DNA of 64,000 nucleotides from Rubrivivax gelatinosus (GCF_004340905.1 NZ_SLXD01000004.1:124001-188000), one strand, 5' to 3'. Positions 42,797-51,635 are shown, counted from the stretch's first letter. Numbers and translations are program-made. The notes: generated from the letters alone by a model not told the origin.

Positions 42797-44911
42797 ATGA
42801 GGAACCGCCACTTCTGGATCGTCGTCGCCTCGGTGGTTGCGGGCCACGCCTGGTCGCAGCCGGTCGAGCCGGATCCCGCGGTCGACGGCATGCCGGTGGT
42901 CATCACGCCGACGCGGCTGAGGCAGTCATTGGCCGATGTGCCCGCCAGCGTGACAGTGATCACGCAGGAGATGTTCCGGCGCTGGGGCATCACGTCGATC
43001 GCCGAGGCGCTGCGGTTCGTTCCGGGCATGGCGGTGACGCGCGGGACCGACCCTGCCTACCGCATCGGTTACCACGGCACGAACGTGCTGTCGCCCCGGC
43101 GCATGAACGTCCTGATCGACGGCATCTCGGTCTACCGGCCGGCGTTCTCCGAGGTGATCTGGTCGCAGCTTCCGGTCGTCATCGACGACATCGACCGGAT
43201 CGAGGTCACCCGGGCGCCCAGTTCGGCGAGCTACGGCCCGAACTCGATGCTGGCCGTCGTCAACATCATCACCCGCCATCCGGCCGATGTCGGCAAGGCC
43301 TACGGCGCCCTCAGGCTGGGCACGCAGGAGAGCGAGGCGGTGGCGCGCACGGGGCTCGATCTTGGGCGCACCTCGCTGAGCCTCACGGCGGCACGCAGCC
43401 GCGACAACGGCTACGACGAACTCGCACGCGACCCAGCCGGGCACGACGGGCTGACGCTCGACCGCTTGAACCTGCGATCGTCGACGCGGATCTCCGACGC
43501 GGCGTCGCTGGACCTTCAAGGGGCGGTGGTCTCCGGCGAGTCCGAAGTCGAATTCGCCGACGACTTCCAGCAGAGCTATCCCGACCGGCAGGTGCGTGAC
43601 CTCTATCTCGGCGCGCTCGGCCGCTGGCAGTTGTCGCCGCGGCACGAGCTGCAGGTCCAACTGACTCACGCCCGACAGCGCAACCGGCAATCCTGGCGCA
43701 GCTGCCCACCCGCCGTGGCGTTGCTGCCCGAGATGTACGCCATGTGGCGCGCCAATCCGGCCTACGCCAACGCCATCCTCGCGGGTCAGCAGCCGGTGGG
43801 TGGCAGCCCACAGGACGATCTGCTCGCGCTGGCGGCGCTGCAGGCGATTGCCGCGCTGGGACCTGCGGCGGTTCAACCTGTCTGCGGCACGCTGAACCAG
43901 GATGCGGTGCAGAGCCGCACCGACCTGGAGATCCAGGACACCTTCGTCGCCTCCGACGCTCTGCGGGTCGTTGCGGGAGCCGGCATGCGGTGGCAGGGTG
44001 GCGACAGCCAGACCTTCCTCGGCGGCTCGGTGACCAGCCGCCTGCACTGGCTGTTTGCCAACGTGGACCTGCGGCCGCGGAACTGGCTCACGCTCAACAT
44101 CGGCGGCTACTACGAGGACAGCGACCTATCGCCGTCGACCTTCTCCCCGCGTGTCGCGGCGAACTTCAGGTTGTCGCCACGCCAGACCGTGCGTTTCGCG
44201 GTGTCGCACGGCACACGCAGCCCCGACATCCAGGAGCAGCGCACCAACTGGAGCTACACGCTGACGGACCTCGATCCACCGCTGGGCGGTGCGACGACGG
44301 CGCGCTTCTACCAGAGCCGGGTGGGGCCCGGCTCGCTGACCAGCGAGCAGGTTCGTTCGCGCGAGGTCGGCTATCTGCTGAACGTGCCCGAGGTCGGCCT
44401 GATGCTCGACGCCCGGGTCTTCCGCGAGCGGCTCTACGACCTCATCTCCGAGCGGACCAACCTGGCGGGTCTGCCGCCGACGAACGACAACCGCGTCACG
44501 CTGCAGGGGGCCGAAGTGCAGCTCTCCTGGCAACTGTCCGAGCGCAGCACCGCGTTCGTGAACTACGCTTACCTGGACAGCCGCGGCGCCAGCCACCCCT
44601 TGGAGCGCTCGCAGTACTCGCGACACAGCGGCTCCGTGGGAGTGCGCCGGGAATTCGCCGCTGGCTGGTTTGCTTCCGCCGCCTATGTCGGGGCCTCGGG
44701 CAACGGCCTTGCCGAGTCGGCCTACGGGCGTGAAGACCTGACCTTGGGGCGCGAATGGGCGACAGACGGCTGGCGGTGGTCGTTCGCGGCGGGCCTGCGA
44801 CGACTGGACCGGCCGGTGACGACCTACTCGAACGGCGATCCGAACGGCTTGTTCGGGAGATACGACAGCCGTCTGCAGGGCTACCTCCAGATGTCGGCCC
44901 GCATGCGCTGA
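42797..44911 (+). CDS. TonB-dependent outer membrane receptor
   Basis: A 704-aa receptor starting at ATG 42797, 5 bp after the protease stop, with GAGGTGAG upstream. The signal peptide is about 1-21. The plug domain covers about 35-160 (TPTRLRQSLADVPASVTVIT, ALRFVPGMAVTRGTDPAYRI, IDRIEVTRAPSSASYGPNSM). The rest is a beta-barrel ending in a terminal aromatic/Arg-rich strand (YLQMSARMR). The substrate is not visible from sequence. Linked genes encode a binding protein and a histidine kinase, suggesting a sensing as well as a transport role. A long upward extension of this frame lies in the protease gene and was rejected. Confidence 0.92.
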   Translation: MRNRHFWIVVASVVAGHAWSQPVEPDPAVDGMPVVITPTRLRQSLADVPASVTVITQEMFRRWGITSIAEALRFVPGMAVTRGTDPAYRIGYHGTNVLSPRRMNVLIDGISVYRPAFSEVIWSQLPVVIDDIDRIEVTRAPSSASYGPNSMLAVVNIITRHPADVGKAYGALRLGTQESEAVARTGLDLGRTSLSLTAARSRDNGYDELARDPAGHDGLTLDRLNLRSSTRISDAASLDLQGAVVSGESEVEFADDFQQSYPDRQVRDLYLGALGRWQLSPRHELQVQLTHARQRNRQSWRSCPPAVALLPEMYAMWRANPAYANAILAGQQPVGGSPQDDLLALAALQAIAALGPAAVQPVCGTLNQDAVQSRTDLEIQDTFVASDALRVVAGAGMRWQGGDSQTFLGGSVTSRLHWLFANVDLRPRNWLTLNIGGYYEDSDLSPSTFSPRVAANFRLSPRQTVRFAVSHGTRSPDIQEQRTNWSYTLTDLDPPLGGATTARFYQSRVGPGSLTSEQVRSREVGYLLNVPEVGLMLDARVFRERLYDLISERTNLAGLPPTNDNRVTLQGAEVQLSWQLSERSTAFVNYAYLDSRGASHPLERSQYSRHSGSVGVRREFAAGWFASAAYVGASGNGLAESAYGREDLTLGREWATDGWRWSFAAGLRRLDRPVTTYSNGDPNGLFGRYDSRLQGYLQMSARMR

Positions 44912-44921
44912 GCGCGCGTCG

Positions 44922-45803
44922 ATGCTCGATCGGCGCGCCTTCGCTGCGCGGCTGGCCGCTTTGGGTGGCGCCTGTCTGACGCGGGCGCTGGGGGCTTCCG
45001 GCCCGGAGATTCGTCTCATGGCCGGGGAGAACGCAGAAGCGCGGGAGCTGCTGCAGCGGATCAAGGGGCGCTTCTCCGGGGCCAGCGATTACGCGCCGGG
45101 TGTGTCCCGGATCAGGGCGCCGGGCGTTCTGGTTGCGCTGGGGCCTCAGGCACTGGTGCGTGCCGCGGCCGAAAGGTTCGACGCGCTGCTGGTCTCGCTG
45201 CTGGTGTCGCGTCAGGGCTACGAGCGCCTGCAGCCCGAGCTGGCTGCGCGCGGCCTGCGCAGCACGGCCGTCTACGCCGAGGCATCGCCCGCGCAGCAGA
45301 TGCGCCTGATCGCCGCGATCTTCCGGCGCGAGGTCACGGTGGCGACGCTGGTGTCACCTGCTTCGGCAGGTCTGGTGCCCGAGCTTCAGCGCGCGGCGAC
45401 CGAGGCGCGGCTTCGGCTGCTGGTCGCCGAGGCGTCGCCGGGCGTGACGATGTCGCGCCTGCTGTCTCGCGTCGAGGATGCCCAGGCGCTGCTGCTGTTC
45501 CCGGACGCGACGCTGTTCACGCCCGCCAGCCTGCGCGAGCTGCTGGAGGCCAGCTATCGGCGCCGGCTGCCGGTCATCGGCTTCTCGCCCTCGTTGGTCC
45601 GGGCCGGAACGCTGGCGTCTGCCTATGCCGATGCCGACGGGCTGGTGGCCCAGCTCGTTGCCATCGTCGACGCGGCCACGGGCCGGCAGCCGCCGGTGCC
45701 GCAGTACCCGCGCTTCTGGCGGGTCGCCGTCAACGACAGCGTCGCGCGCTCGCTGGACATCGTCGTCGACGACGACGTGCGCCGCCTGGGAGATCGGCCA
45801 TGA
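44922..45803 (+). CDS. ABC-type (DUF534/TrpX-like) periplasmic binding protein
   Basis: A 293-aa protein, 10 bp after the receptor gene. The N-terminus (DRRAFAARLAALGGACLTRA) resembles a Tat-like or Sec signal. The body has the two-lobe pattern of DUF534/ABC substrate-binding proteins (FRREVTVATLVSPASAGLVP, ALLLFPDATLFTPASLRELL, RLPVIGFSPSLVRAGTLASA). No permease or ATPase gene is linked, so it may pass a signal to the kinase rather than feed a transporter. Its end overlaps the kinase start by 4 bp. Confidence 0.8.
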   Translation: MLDRRAFAARLAALGGACLTRALGASGPEIRLMAGENAEARELLQRIKGRFSGASDYAPGVSRIRAPGVLVALGPQALVRAAAERFDALLVSLLVSRQGYERLQPELAARGLRSTAVYAEASPAQQMRLIAAIFRREVTVATLVSPASAGLVPELQRAATEARLRLLVAEASPGVTMSRLLSRVEDAQALLLFPDATLFTPASLRELLEASYRRRLPVIGFSPSLVRAGTLASAYADADGLVAQLVAIVDAATGRQPPVPQYPRFWRVAVNDSVARSLDIVVDDDVRRLGDRP

Positions 45804-47260
45804 AGATCCTGCTCCTGCCGTCGTCCTGGAGCCTCGGTGCACGACTTCTGACCCTGGCGCTGGTGCCAGCGTGCGCGATGGCGCTGGTGGTCTCGGTGGT
45901 GCTCTACGTCGTCACGAGCACCGAGGTCAGCGAGGCCCTGGAAGAGCGCGGCCGCTTCCTGTCGGTGACGCTGGCCGAGGCGGTGCAGTACGGCGTCGTC
46001 TCGGGGAACACCTCAGCGGTCGAGGCCACGCTGCACGGTGTCGCCGAAGCGGATCCGGTGGTCGCGGCGGCCCGAGTGCTCGACGCGGACCGCCGTCCGG
46101 TCGTCGAAGTTCGTTCGCGCGCGGGCCAGGCGGCCGAGTGGCGGTTCGAGGCGCCCATCTCGCTGAAGCCGCTCGACGTGGACCTGTACGACACGGCACC
46201 GGGCGCGCGGGGTACGGCCCATTGGCTGGGATGGGTTCAGGTGGACCTGTCGCCACAACCGCTGCTGGCCGGCTCTCGACGTCGCCTGCTGCTGGGCGTC
46301 GCCCTCGTGCTGGTGGCGGCGGCCCTGGGGGCTGCGGCCGGGCTGCTGATGGCACGCCGCCTGCGGAGGCCGCTGGAGAACGCCATGGGTGCGCTGCGCT
46401 CGATCCGCGATGGCGACTACGCCGTTACCCTGGCACCGCGTGTGTCCGGTGAACTGGGTGAGCTGCAGGACTCGATCGCGACGATGGCCCGCGCCGTGAA
46501 GCTCAGCCGCCAGTATCTGGAAGAGCAGGTGAGAGAACGCACCCGGGAACTGCAGCAGGCCGTCGAGCGGCTCACGGCCGCTGACGCCGAGAAGCGCCGC
46601 CTGATCGCCCGCGGCAACCGGCTGGTCGAGGAGGAGCGTCGCCGCATCGCAGTGGAGATCCATGACGAACTGAACGCCGCGTTGGTGTCGATTCGCCTCA
46701 TCGCCTCGTCGTTGGCGGACGACACGCGGGGGCAGGGCATGCACACGGCCGCGGATGCCGCGGAGCGGATCGCCCGCCTCACCGATGACCTGTACGGCAG
46801 GGCGCGGGCGATGGTGAAGCAGCTACGACCCGAGGTGCTGGATGCGCTCGGCCTGGCGGGCGCAGTCGAGGAGATGGTCCGGCAGTACGACGAGATCCAT
46901 CCGCGCTGCGGCTTCCGTCTCAAGGTCGACCGCGACATCGGCCCGCTGTCGTACGACCAGGCCATCGGCGTCTACCGGCTGATCCAGGAGGCGCTCACTA
47001 ACGTGGTCAAGCATGCCGAGGCGACGCAATGCTCGGTGACGCTTGCGCGGACACAGCAAGGGGCCGGGTTGCGCGTCGTCATCGAGGACAACGGGGTTGG
47101 GATGCCGGCGGCTGTCGCTGCGAATTCGGGTCTGGGACTCGTCGGGATGCGAGAGCGTGTCGCCGCGTATTCCGGGGAACTGACGATCGAGCGGGTGCCC
47201 GGTGGAGGAACGCGGGTCGAGGCGGTGCTGCCGATAGCCAGCGCGGATGACCACGCGTAG
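45800..47260 (+). CDS. NarX/UhpB-type membrane histidine kinase
   Basis: A 486-aa kinase. Two membrane helices (about 15-40 and 168-190) flank a periplasmic domain. A HAMP domain (ARRLRRPLENAMGALRSIRD) and a coiled coil follow. The HisKA_3 box is RRRIAVEIHDELNAALVSIR with the phospho-accepting His288. The ATPase domain has QEALTNVVKHAEATQCSV (N box), VIEDNGVGMPA (G1) and GLGLVGMRERVAAYSGEL (G2). It should phosphorylate the regulator at 41,253. The periplasmic part could bind the protein encoded just upstream. Confidence 0.93.
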   Translation: MKILLLPSSWSLGARLLTLALVPACAMALVVSVVLYVVTSTEVSEALEERGRFLSVTLAEAVQYGVVSGNTSAVEATLHGVAEADPVVAAARVLDADRRPVVEVRSRAGQAAEWRFEAPISLKPLDVDLYDTAPGARGTAHWLGWVQVDLSPQPLLAGSRRRLLLGVALVLVAAALGAAAGLLMARRLRRPLENAMGALRSIRDGDYAVTLAPRVSGELGELQDSIATMARAVKLSRQYLEEQVRERTRELQQAVERLTAADAEKRRLIARGNRLVEEERRRIAVEIHDELNAALVSIRLIASSLADDTRGQGMHTAADAAERIARLTDDLYGRARAMVKQLRPEVLDALGLAGAVEEMVRQYDEIHPRCGFRLKVDRDIGPLSYDQAIGVYRLIQEALTNVVKHAEATQCSVTLARTQQGAGLRVVIEDNGVGMPAAVAANSGLGLVGMRERVAAYSGELTIERVPGGGTRVEAVLPIASADDHA

Positions 47261-47404
47261 CCGCTCGCAGCTTGGTGACGGCGAGGTGCTTCCTATCGCC
47301 CGCGACGCTGGATTTACGTCGGAATCCAGCGCGTCGCCTTGCCGGGTGGTGCCGCAGACTGTTCGTCGGCGGCGCCGACGCGTCGTTCAGAACGGAGCGA
47401 TGCC

Positions 47405-47716
47405 ATGTGGTTCTTCTTCGTGCGCGGCCCCCGACCCGATCTGCATGTCTGGCCAGGCCGCCGCTGGATCTCGGCCGCCGACGCGCTGGCTTGGCCGATT
47501 GCAGCGATGGTGGCAGTCGTCGGAATGGCCGGTGCCGGCGGCCGTTCGTCCGGTCTCATCGTGGCGGCACTCTGCGTGCTGGCGGCCCGGCGTCTCCTGC
47601 GGGCCGTCTTGTTCAACCAGCGCTACCGGATGACCACAGTCTGGCTCGCCAAGATCGCCGCCGTTCCGCTCCTGTTGGGAGTTCTGACGAAGCTCACGCA
47701 AGGGTTCACGGTGTGA
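47405..47716 (+). CDS. Small membrane protein, unknown function
   Basis: A 103-aa protein read from ATG 47405 with a GGAGCG about 6 nt upstream. Hydrophobic helices at about 27-45 (LAWPIAAMVAVVGMAGAGG), 48-62 and 80-97 (AKIAAVPLLLGVLTKLT) predict two or three membrane spans. It follows the kinase gene at 145 bp. No family is recognised. Confidence 0.6.
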   Translation: MWFFFVRGPRPDLHVWPGRRWISAADALAWPIAAMVAVVGMAGAGGRSSGLIVAALCVLAARRLLRAVLFNQRYRMTTVWLAKIAAVPLLLGVLTKLTQGFTV

Positions 47717-47766
47717 GGTGGGAGCCGGCGTGGTGATCCGCCGGCTCGTGAGTGCGGTAGGCAAAA

Positions 47767-49224
47767 ATGAACCCTTTTCAGCAGCACCGCTGCACTCCGT
47801 GTGGCGCCCAACAGATGTACGACGATCAACGACGGCTTGACGACCAGCGACGTCTTGACGAGCAGCGCAGGCAAGACCAGAAGCGTCTTGACGATCAGCG
47901 GCGCGAGGCCCAGCGCCGCGACGAAGAGCGCCGTGAGCAGCAGCGCCGTGATGATCAACGCCGAGCAGATGAAAGTCGCGCAGCAGAACGATTGGCCGAC
48001 GACAGGCGCAAGCAGGACGAGGCGCGCCGCGCCGCAGATGCGGCGGCAGAGAAGCGTCGGCGGGACGAGAAGGCCCACTACGACCAACGCGACCGAGACA
48101 TCAAAGCCAGCTACGACAAGAAGGACCAGGTTAAACGCGACCACTTCGATCGCCTGGACCAGCAGCGTCAACAAGGCGCAGACGCGGCTGCACGCCAGGA
48201 GGCAGCGCAAGCGGTGCGCAGACGAGGGCCTGAGGGCGGATGGCCGTCTGAGCTGACGTCCGGTGTCAGCACCCTGCCCGCCGCCAACAGCGCGAGCGGA
48301 GGTAGTGCCCGCCAGTCGCCGATAGCGTCCGCGCTTGCTGGTGCTGGCCGGACTTCCGCAGAGGAAGGAACTCCACCAATTCAACCTCGAGCCCATGTGG
48401 GTCCGTTTGGCGCGAGTTCGCCTACCCAGGGAACCTCTAGTACGCGCCATGCAGCGGCAGCACCAGGCAGCTCTGGGGGCGCCACGCCAACCGGCAAGAA
48501 TCCTCGCACGCGTACACGCATCGCGTATGGATTGATGTGGGTGGGCTTTGCTGTAGGAGTTTGCGTTGTCGGGTACATCGCGTCCGGCGCCCCAACGGAA
48601 GCGAGGCTCAGTGCGGTTTCGCAGCCTTCGACACTCGTCGGCGAGGATCAGAGGCGCACCCCGTCGAGCGCCGCGCCCAAGTCAAGCTCCACCGACACGC
48701 ACATCTCAATGCGCCAGTCGGCCCTTCAACAGGCAGCATTGACTGCGGAGGAACTACGCTCCCGAGGCCCAACGCCCACTGAGATCGAGGCGCTTCCTCG
48801 GGCACTGCAGGCAGGCGCACGAACGGCAGCAACGCTGTATACGCTTTTCCCGAAGGGGTCCGAGAAGCCGTTCGACCGCATCGTTGAGATGCTCAATGAA
48901 AAGAGGTATATCGACGCCGGCTCGGCGATGACCCGAGACGACACGATGAAGTTGCTGAGGGAGTTGAACGCCCCCGCTTCAACGCAGCGGCTGACGCCCG
49001 ACCAAGTGGCCGACAGGCTGGCGCAGAACAGAGCGGTGTTTGTCTTCAATCGCGATGGAATTCTGATGCGAATCGTTGCCGCCAATCGAGATGAGGCGGG
49101 AGCGGTGGCCACTTTCGACCTCTACGACCCAACAGGCAATACTCCAAGGATCGATGTCGCCAGTGACCGTTCGCAGCAACTGCTTACATCTGGTTTTGTC
49201 GTGACTGACGGCGCGCGGAACTGA
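47767..49224 (+). CDS. Coiled-coil repeat protein with one membrane helix, unknown function
   Basis: A 485-aa protein. Residues about 18-150 consist of degenerate 7-residue units rich in D, Q, R and E (DDQRRLDDQRRLDEQRRQ), predicting a long coiled coil; the DNA there is repetitive too. A Ser/Pro/Ala linker follows, then a membrane helix at about 255-275 (GLMWVGFAVGVCVVGYIASG). The C-terminal 190 residues look folded (PFDRIVEMLNEKRYIDAGSA, RAVFVFNRDGILMRIVAANR). An N-terminal CTPCG may bind metal. Function unknown; it lies among ICE cargo near the integrase. Confidence 0.75.
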   Translation: MNPFQQHRCTPCGAQQMYDDQRRLDDQRRLDEQRRQDQKRLDDQRREAQRRDEERREQQRRDDQRRADESRAAERLADDRRKQDEARRAADAAAEKRRRDEKAHYDQRDRDIKASYDKKDQVKRDHFDRLDQQRQQGADAAARQEAAQAVRRRGPEGGWPSELTSGVSTLPAANSASGGSARQSPIASALAGAGRTSAEEGTPPIQPRAHVGPFGASSPTQGTSSTRHAAAAPGSSGGATPTGKNPRTRTRIAYGLMWVGFAVGVCVVGYIASGAPTEARLSAVSQPSTLVGEDQRRTPSSAAPKSSSTDTHISMRQSALQQAALTAEELRSRGPTPTEIEALPRALQAGARTAATLYTLFPKGSEKPFDRIVEMLNEKRYIDAGSAMTRDDTMKLLRELNAPASTQRLTPDQVADRLAQNRAVFVFNRDGILMRIVAANRDEAGAVATFDLYDPTGNTPRIDVASDRSQQLLTSGFVVTDGARN

Positions 49225-49409
49225 TGCCCGGATTACTGGTCGGTTCGCCTGGGACTTGAACTCGGCGCAGTGCACGCGCCGCGAGTAAATGGGTTGCATG
49301 GGCGCCGACCTGTCGGAATTGGTGGGCACCATCGTCACGCGCCTATAGGGGCGGGGACAGATGGTGCGGCTGGACGCTCACGAACGACGCGTGCGGCCGC
49401 GCAGCAGCG

Positions 49410-49634
49410 TCAGCCGTTCACGCTGGGGCGCTCGTTGCTCCAGCGCTCCAGGTCTGCCCGTCGCCAGGCGATGGCGCGCGGGCCCAGGCGGACAGGCTGC
49501 GGAAAGCACTGCTCGTCCACCATTCTGTAGATCGTCGTCCGACCGAGTCCGGTGAACCTCACCACCGAAGCCATCCTCATGAAGGCGGGTTCGGTCGCGG
49601 CGGCGCTGTTGGGGATCTTGGAGTCTCGGCGCAT
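49410..49634 (-). CDS. AlpA-family regulator (putative excisionase)
   Basis: A 74-aa protein starting at ATG 49634 with AAGGAG upstream. It holds a winged-helix motif of the AlpA/MerR type (RFTGLGRTTIYRMVDEQCFP and QPVRLGPRAIAWRRADLERW), the usual shape of phage and ICE excisionases. It lies about 100 bp downstream of the integrase gene on the same strand, so it may direct excision or control integrase expression. Confidence 0.85.
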   Translation of the reverse strand: MRRDSKIPNSAAATEPAFMRMASVVRFTGLGRTTIYRMVDEQCFPQPVRLGPRAIAWRRADLERWSNERPSVNG

Positions 49635-49736
49635 GGTTTGCTCCTTCGTGGCACGGATGAAGCCACTCTAGGAGGCCGGCGGACGAGGTCGGTTGCTGGA
49701 TTCCGGCGAAATTCCTGCGTGACAGCCATCTGGCGT

Positions 49737-50921
49737 TCAGAGCGCCAGGTGGCCCAACGCTGTCTTCGCATGCTCCCGGAGCAGGTGCCCGTAGTTGCGT
49801 TCGATCATCAGCAGGCTCGTGCCGGCGAGCTGCGCGACGGTCATCGTGTCGAGCCGGTGCAGCGCGATCAGGTCGGTGATGGCCGAATGGCGCAGCGCGT
49901 AGGCGACCGTTCCGGCGGGCAGCTGGGCATCGGCCGCTGCCTGCTTCAACGGCTTCTTCCAGGCGTCCTTGTTCCACGCACTGCCGTCGGCACGCGACAC
50001 GAGGGGATCGTCCGGCTGCTTGCCCTTTGCCTGCTCCGCGAAGAAGCTCGCGGTGGCCTCGGGGAGGGCGATCTTGCGGTCGCGTCCCGCCTTGTCCTTG
50101 CCGATGGTCAACGTTCCGAGGCGAACATCGAAGGCGCCAGCCGTCAGCGCTGCCACGGCACCCGGACGCAGCGGCAGCACGGCAAGCGCGTGCAGAAGCG
50201 CCGCCAGGTCCGCGGGCGCCTTGGCGATCAGTGCCTTGCGCTGCGCCGCGTCGAGGTACACGTCACGGCGCCCGTCTGCGTTCCTCGCCGGCCGCAGCGC
50301 CACGCGCCAGGCCTGGTCGGTCGCCACGTGTCCGTGCAGCCGCGCCAGGTTCAGCGCCGCGCGCAGGCTGCTCATGTCGCGATTCAGCGCGCTGAGCGAC
50401 CGGGGCTTCGGTTCCTTGGGCGTTGCCCCCGAAGGGCGGCGAACGGGCGTCTCGGCCAGCCGGGCCCGCCAAGCGGAGAGCGCCCTCGACGAGAGCTTCA
50501 TGAGGTCGGTCTCGGCCAGCTTCTTGTCCGGATAGATCCAGCGCTTGAATCTCGCCATCGCGTCGTCGGCGGAATCAGGTCGCCGGGTCGCCTTCAGGTG
50601 CTTGACGTAGTCGTCGCAGGCATCGGTGACGGTCACGGTCTTCGCGCTGGCGCCGGCGCCGCGGTGCGCAAACCACTTCTCGGCCGCCGCGCAGGCCGCG
50701 TCGAACCGGGCCGCCGGCAGCGTGTCGTCGAGGGCACCGAGGCTGTGGACGGCCTGCTTGCCGTGTTCCTCGTCCCGGAAGCGTGCCAGCCAGGCGCCTG
50801 CCCCCGTCGCCGAGACCTTGCGGTAGCCCACGTAGCAGCCCTTGCGGACCCGGTGCCAGTACGCGGTGTGTCGCGGCTTCAGACTGTCCCGGCCGCGAAC
50901 GGTGTCGATCTTGCTGGGCAT
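49737..50921 (-). CDS. int: Tyrosine-family site-specific integrase
   Basis: A 394-aa integrase starting at ATG 50921. An arm-binding/core-binding N-terminal half (about 1-210) precedes the catalytic domain: first Arg in VLPLRPGAVAALTAGAFD, second Arg in AYALRHSAITDLIAL, and nucleophile Tyr in LLMIERNYGHLLREHA. The usual first His of the H-x-x-R box is replaced (AYALRH), as in some ICE integrases. Its start faces a tRNA-Val fragment 110 bp away, which fits an attachment site in that tRNA. A start at 50984 was rejected because it reads back from the att region. Confidence 0.92.
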   Translation of the reverse strand: MPSKIDTVRGRDSLKPRHTAYWHRVRKGCYVGYRKVSATGAGAWLARFRDEEHGKQAVHSLGALDDTLPAARFDAACAAAEKWFAHRGAGASAKTVTVTDACDDYVKHLKATRRPDSADDAMARFKRWIYPDKKLAETDLMKLSSRALSAWRARLAETPVRRPSGATPKEPKPRSLSALNRDMSSLRAALNLARLHGHVATDQAWRVALRPARNADGRRDVYLDAAQRKALIAKAPADLAALLHALAVLPLRPGAVAALTAGAFDVRLGTLTIGKDKAGRDRKIALPEATASFFAEQAKGKQPDDPLVSRADGSAWNKDAWKKPLKQAAADAQLPAGTVAYALRHSAITDLIALHRLDTMTVAQLAGTSLLMIERNYGHLLREHAKTALGHLAL

Positions 50922-50925
50922 GGTG

Positions 50926-50946
50926 GTGTCCAAAAAGTGTCCAAAA
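50926..50946. repeat. Tandem GTGTCCAAAA repeats beside the integrase start
   Basis: Two copies of an 11-bp unit (GTGTCCAAAAA then GTGTCCAAAAC) lie between the integrase start and the tRNA fragment. They may be arm-type binding sites for the integrase or excisionase. A looser pair (GTGCCCAAA, GTGTCCAGA) lies beyond the tRNA fragment at 51137-51154. Confidence 0.4.
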
Positions 50947-51030
50947 CCTGATGGCAAATTTTGGTTCCTCTTGGTGCCTCTCACCTATGAAGAAGTGGTC
51001 CGGAGATGCCCCAAAAGGGCTGGCAAACCG

Positions 51031-51078
51031 GCCTTCACACGGCAGGGGTCGCAGGTTCGAACCCTGCACCGCCCACCA
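51031..51078 (+). other. tRNA-Val(CAC) 3' fragment: attachment site at the ICE right end
   Basis: The segment starts in the anticodon stem with loop TTCACAC (anticodon CAC). It continues through the variable loop, the T-stem and loop (GCAGG-TTCGAAC-CCTGC), the 3' acceptor strand ACCGCCC, discriminator A and CCA. The matching 5' acceptor strand GGGCGGT and the D-arm are absent upstream. This is the duplicated 3' end expected at the far end of an element integrated into a tRNA gene. The intact gene should lie left of the window. Confidence 0.85.
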
Positions 51079-51104
51079 AGATTTCCAAGAAAATCAACGA
51101 CTTG

Positions 51105-51132
51105 CGCCACCTTCGGGTGGCGTTTTCGTTTG
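51105..51132 (+). terminator. Intrinsic terminator of the original tRNA-Val gene
   Basis: A 7-bp stem, CGCCACC (51105-51111) with GGTGGCG (51116-51122), and a TTCG loop are followed by TTTTCGTTT. It lies 27 bp after the tRNA 3' fragment and is probably the terminator of the tRNA gene now displaced by the element. Confidence 0.8.
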
Positions 51133-51341
51133 GGGTGTGCCCAAAGTGTCCAGAAGCGGGGCCGCAAAGGTCCGCTCCTTCGCCTCAGGGTGCCCAGGCC
51201 CCAGCCCAGCCGCCCAGCCGCAGTACCGCGCAAGCGTCCGATGCCGCATCAGGCCTGCATGCTCATGGCGCCAGGTGTGTTCGCCAGCGTACAGACAGCA
51301 CCGGCTGAGCTGCCCACGCTGGCGCCCAGGAGGATGCTGCG

Positions 51342-51635
51342 ATGCTGGTTCGTTTCCGCTGCAAGGTCCGGGGTGACGTCGCGATGCTGCCGGCAGACGT
51401 TGATCGCCTGCTGGGCGCGATGGGTGTCGCGCCGGCTCCCCAGGGCATCCTGAAGCCCGAAGCCATGGCGGCCGCCCGCCGGAGCATCGAGGCCGCGATC
51501 GTGCAGGACGAGGCGGCCCCGGCCGCCGCGCCGGCGGACGACGATGCCGTGTCGCTGCGCCAGCGCGCATGGCCCCTGCTCGAGATGATGAAGGCGGCGC
51601 AACAGGAGGGCGAGGCGATCGTCTGGGGTGGCTGA
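51342..51635 (+). CDS. DUF1840-family protein
   Basis: A 97-aa cytoplasmic protein with AGGAGG 8 nt upstream of ATG 51342. The pattern LVRFRCKVRGDVAMLPADVD, RLLGAMG and a C-terminal helical part (LRQRAWPLLEMMKAAQQEGE) matches DUF1840, a small family of betaproteobacteria of unknown function. It is the first gene of the native chromosome after the tRNA fragment. Confidence 0.85.
   Translation: MLVRFRCKVRGDVAMLPADVDRLLGAMGVAPAPQGILKPEAMAAARRSIEAAIVQDEAAPAAAPADDDAVSLRQRAWPLLEMMKAAQQEGEAIVWGG

Noticed and set aside
47800..48200. Possible CRISPR-like array
   Set aside because: The repeats are coding heptad-like units without constant repeat-spacer spacing; no CRISPR array was seen anywhere.
49638..50951. 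437-aa plus-strand frame opposite the integrase
   Set aside because: Shadow of the integrase; no motif, typical antisense composition.
50950..51078. Complete tRNA gene at the integrase
   Set aside because: The 5' acceptor strand and D-arm are missing, so only a 3' fragment is present.
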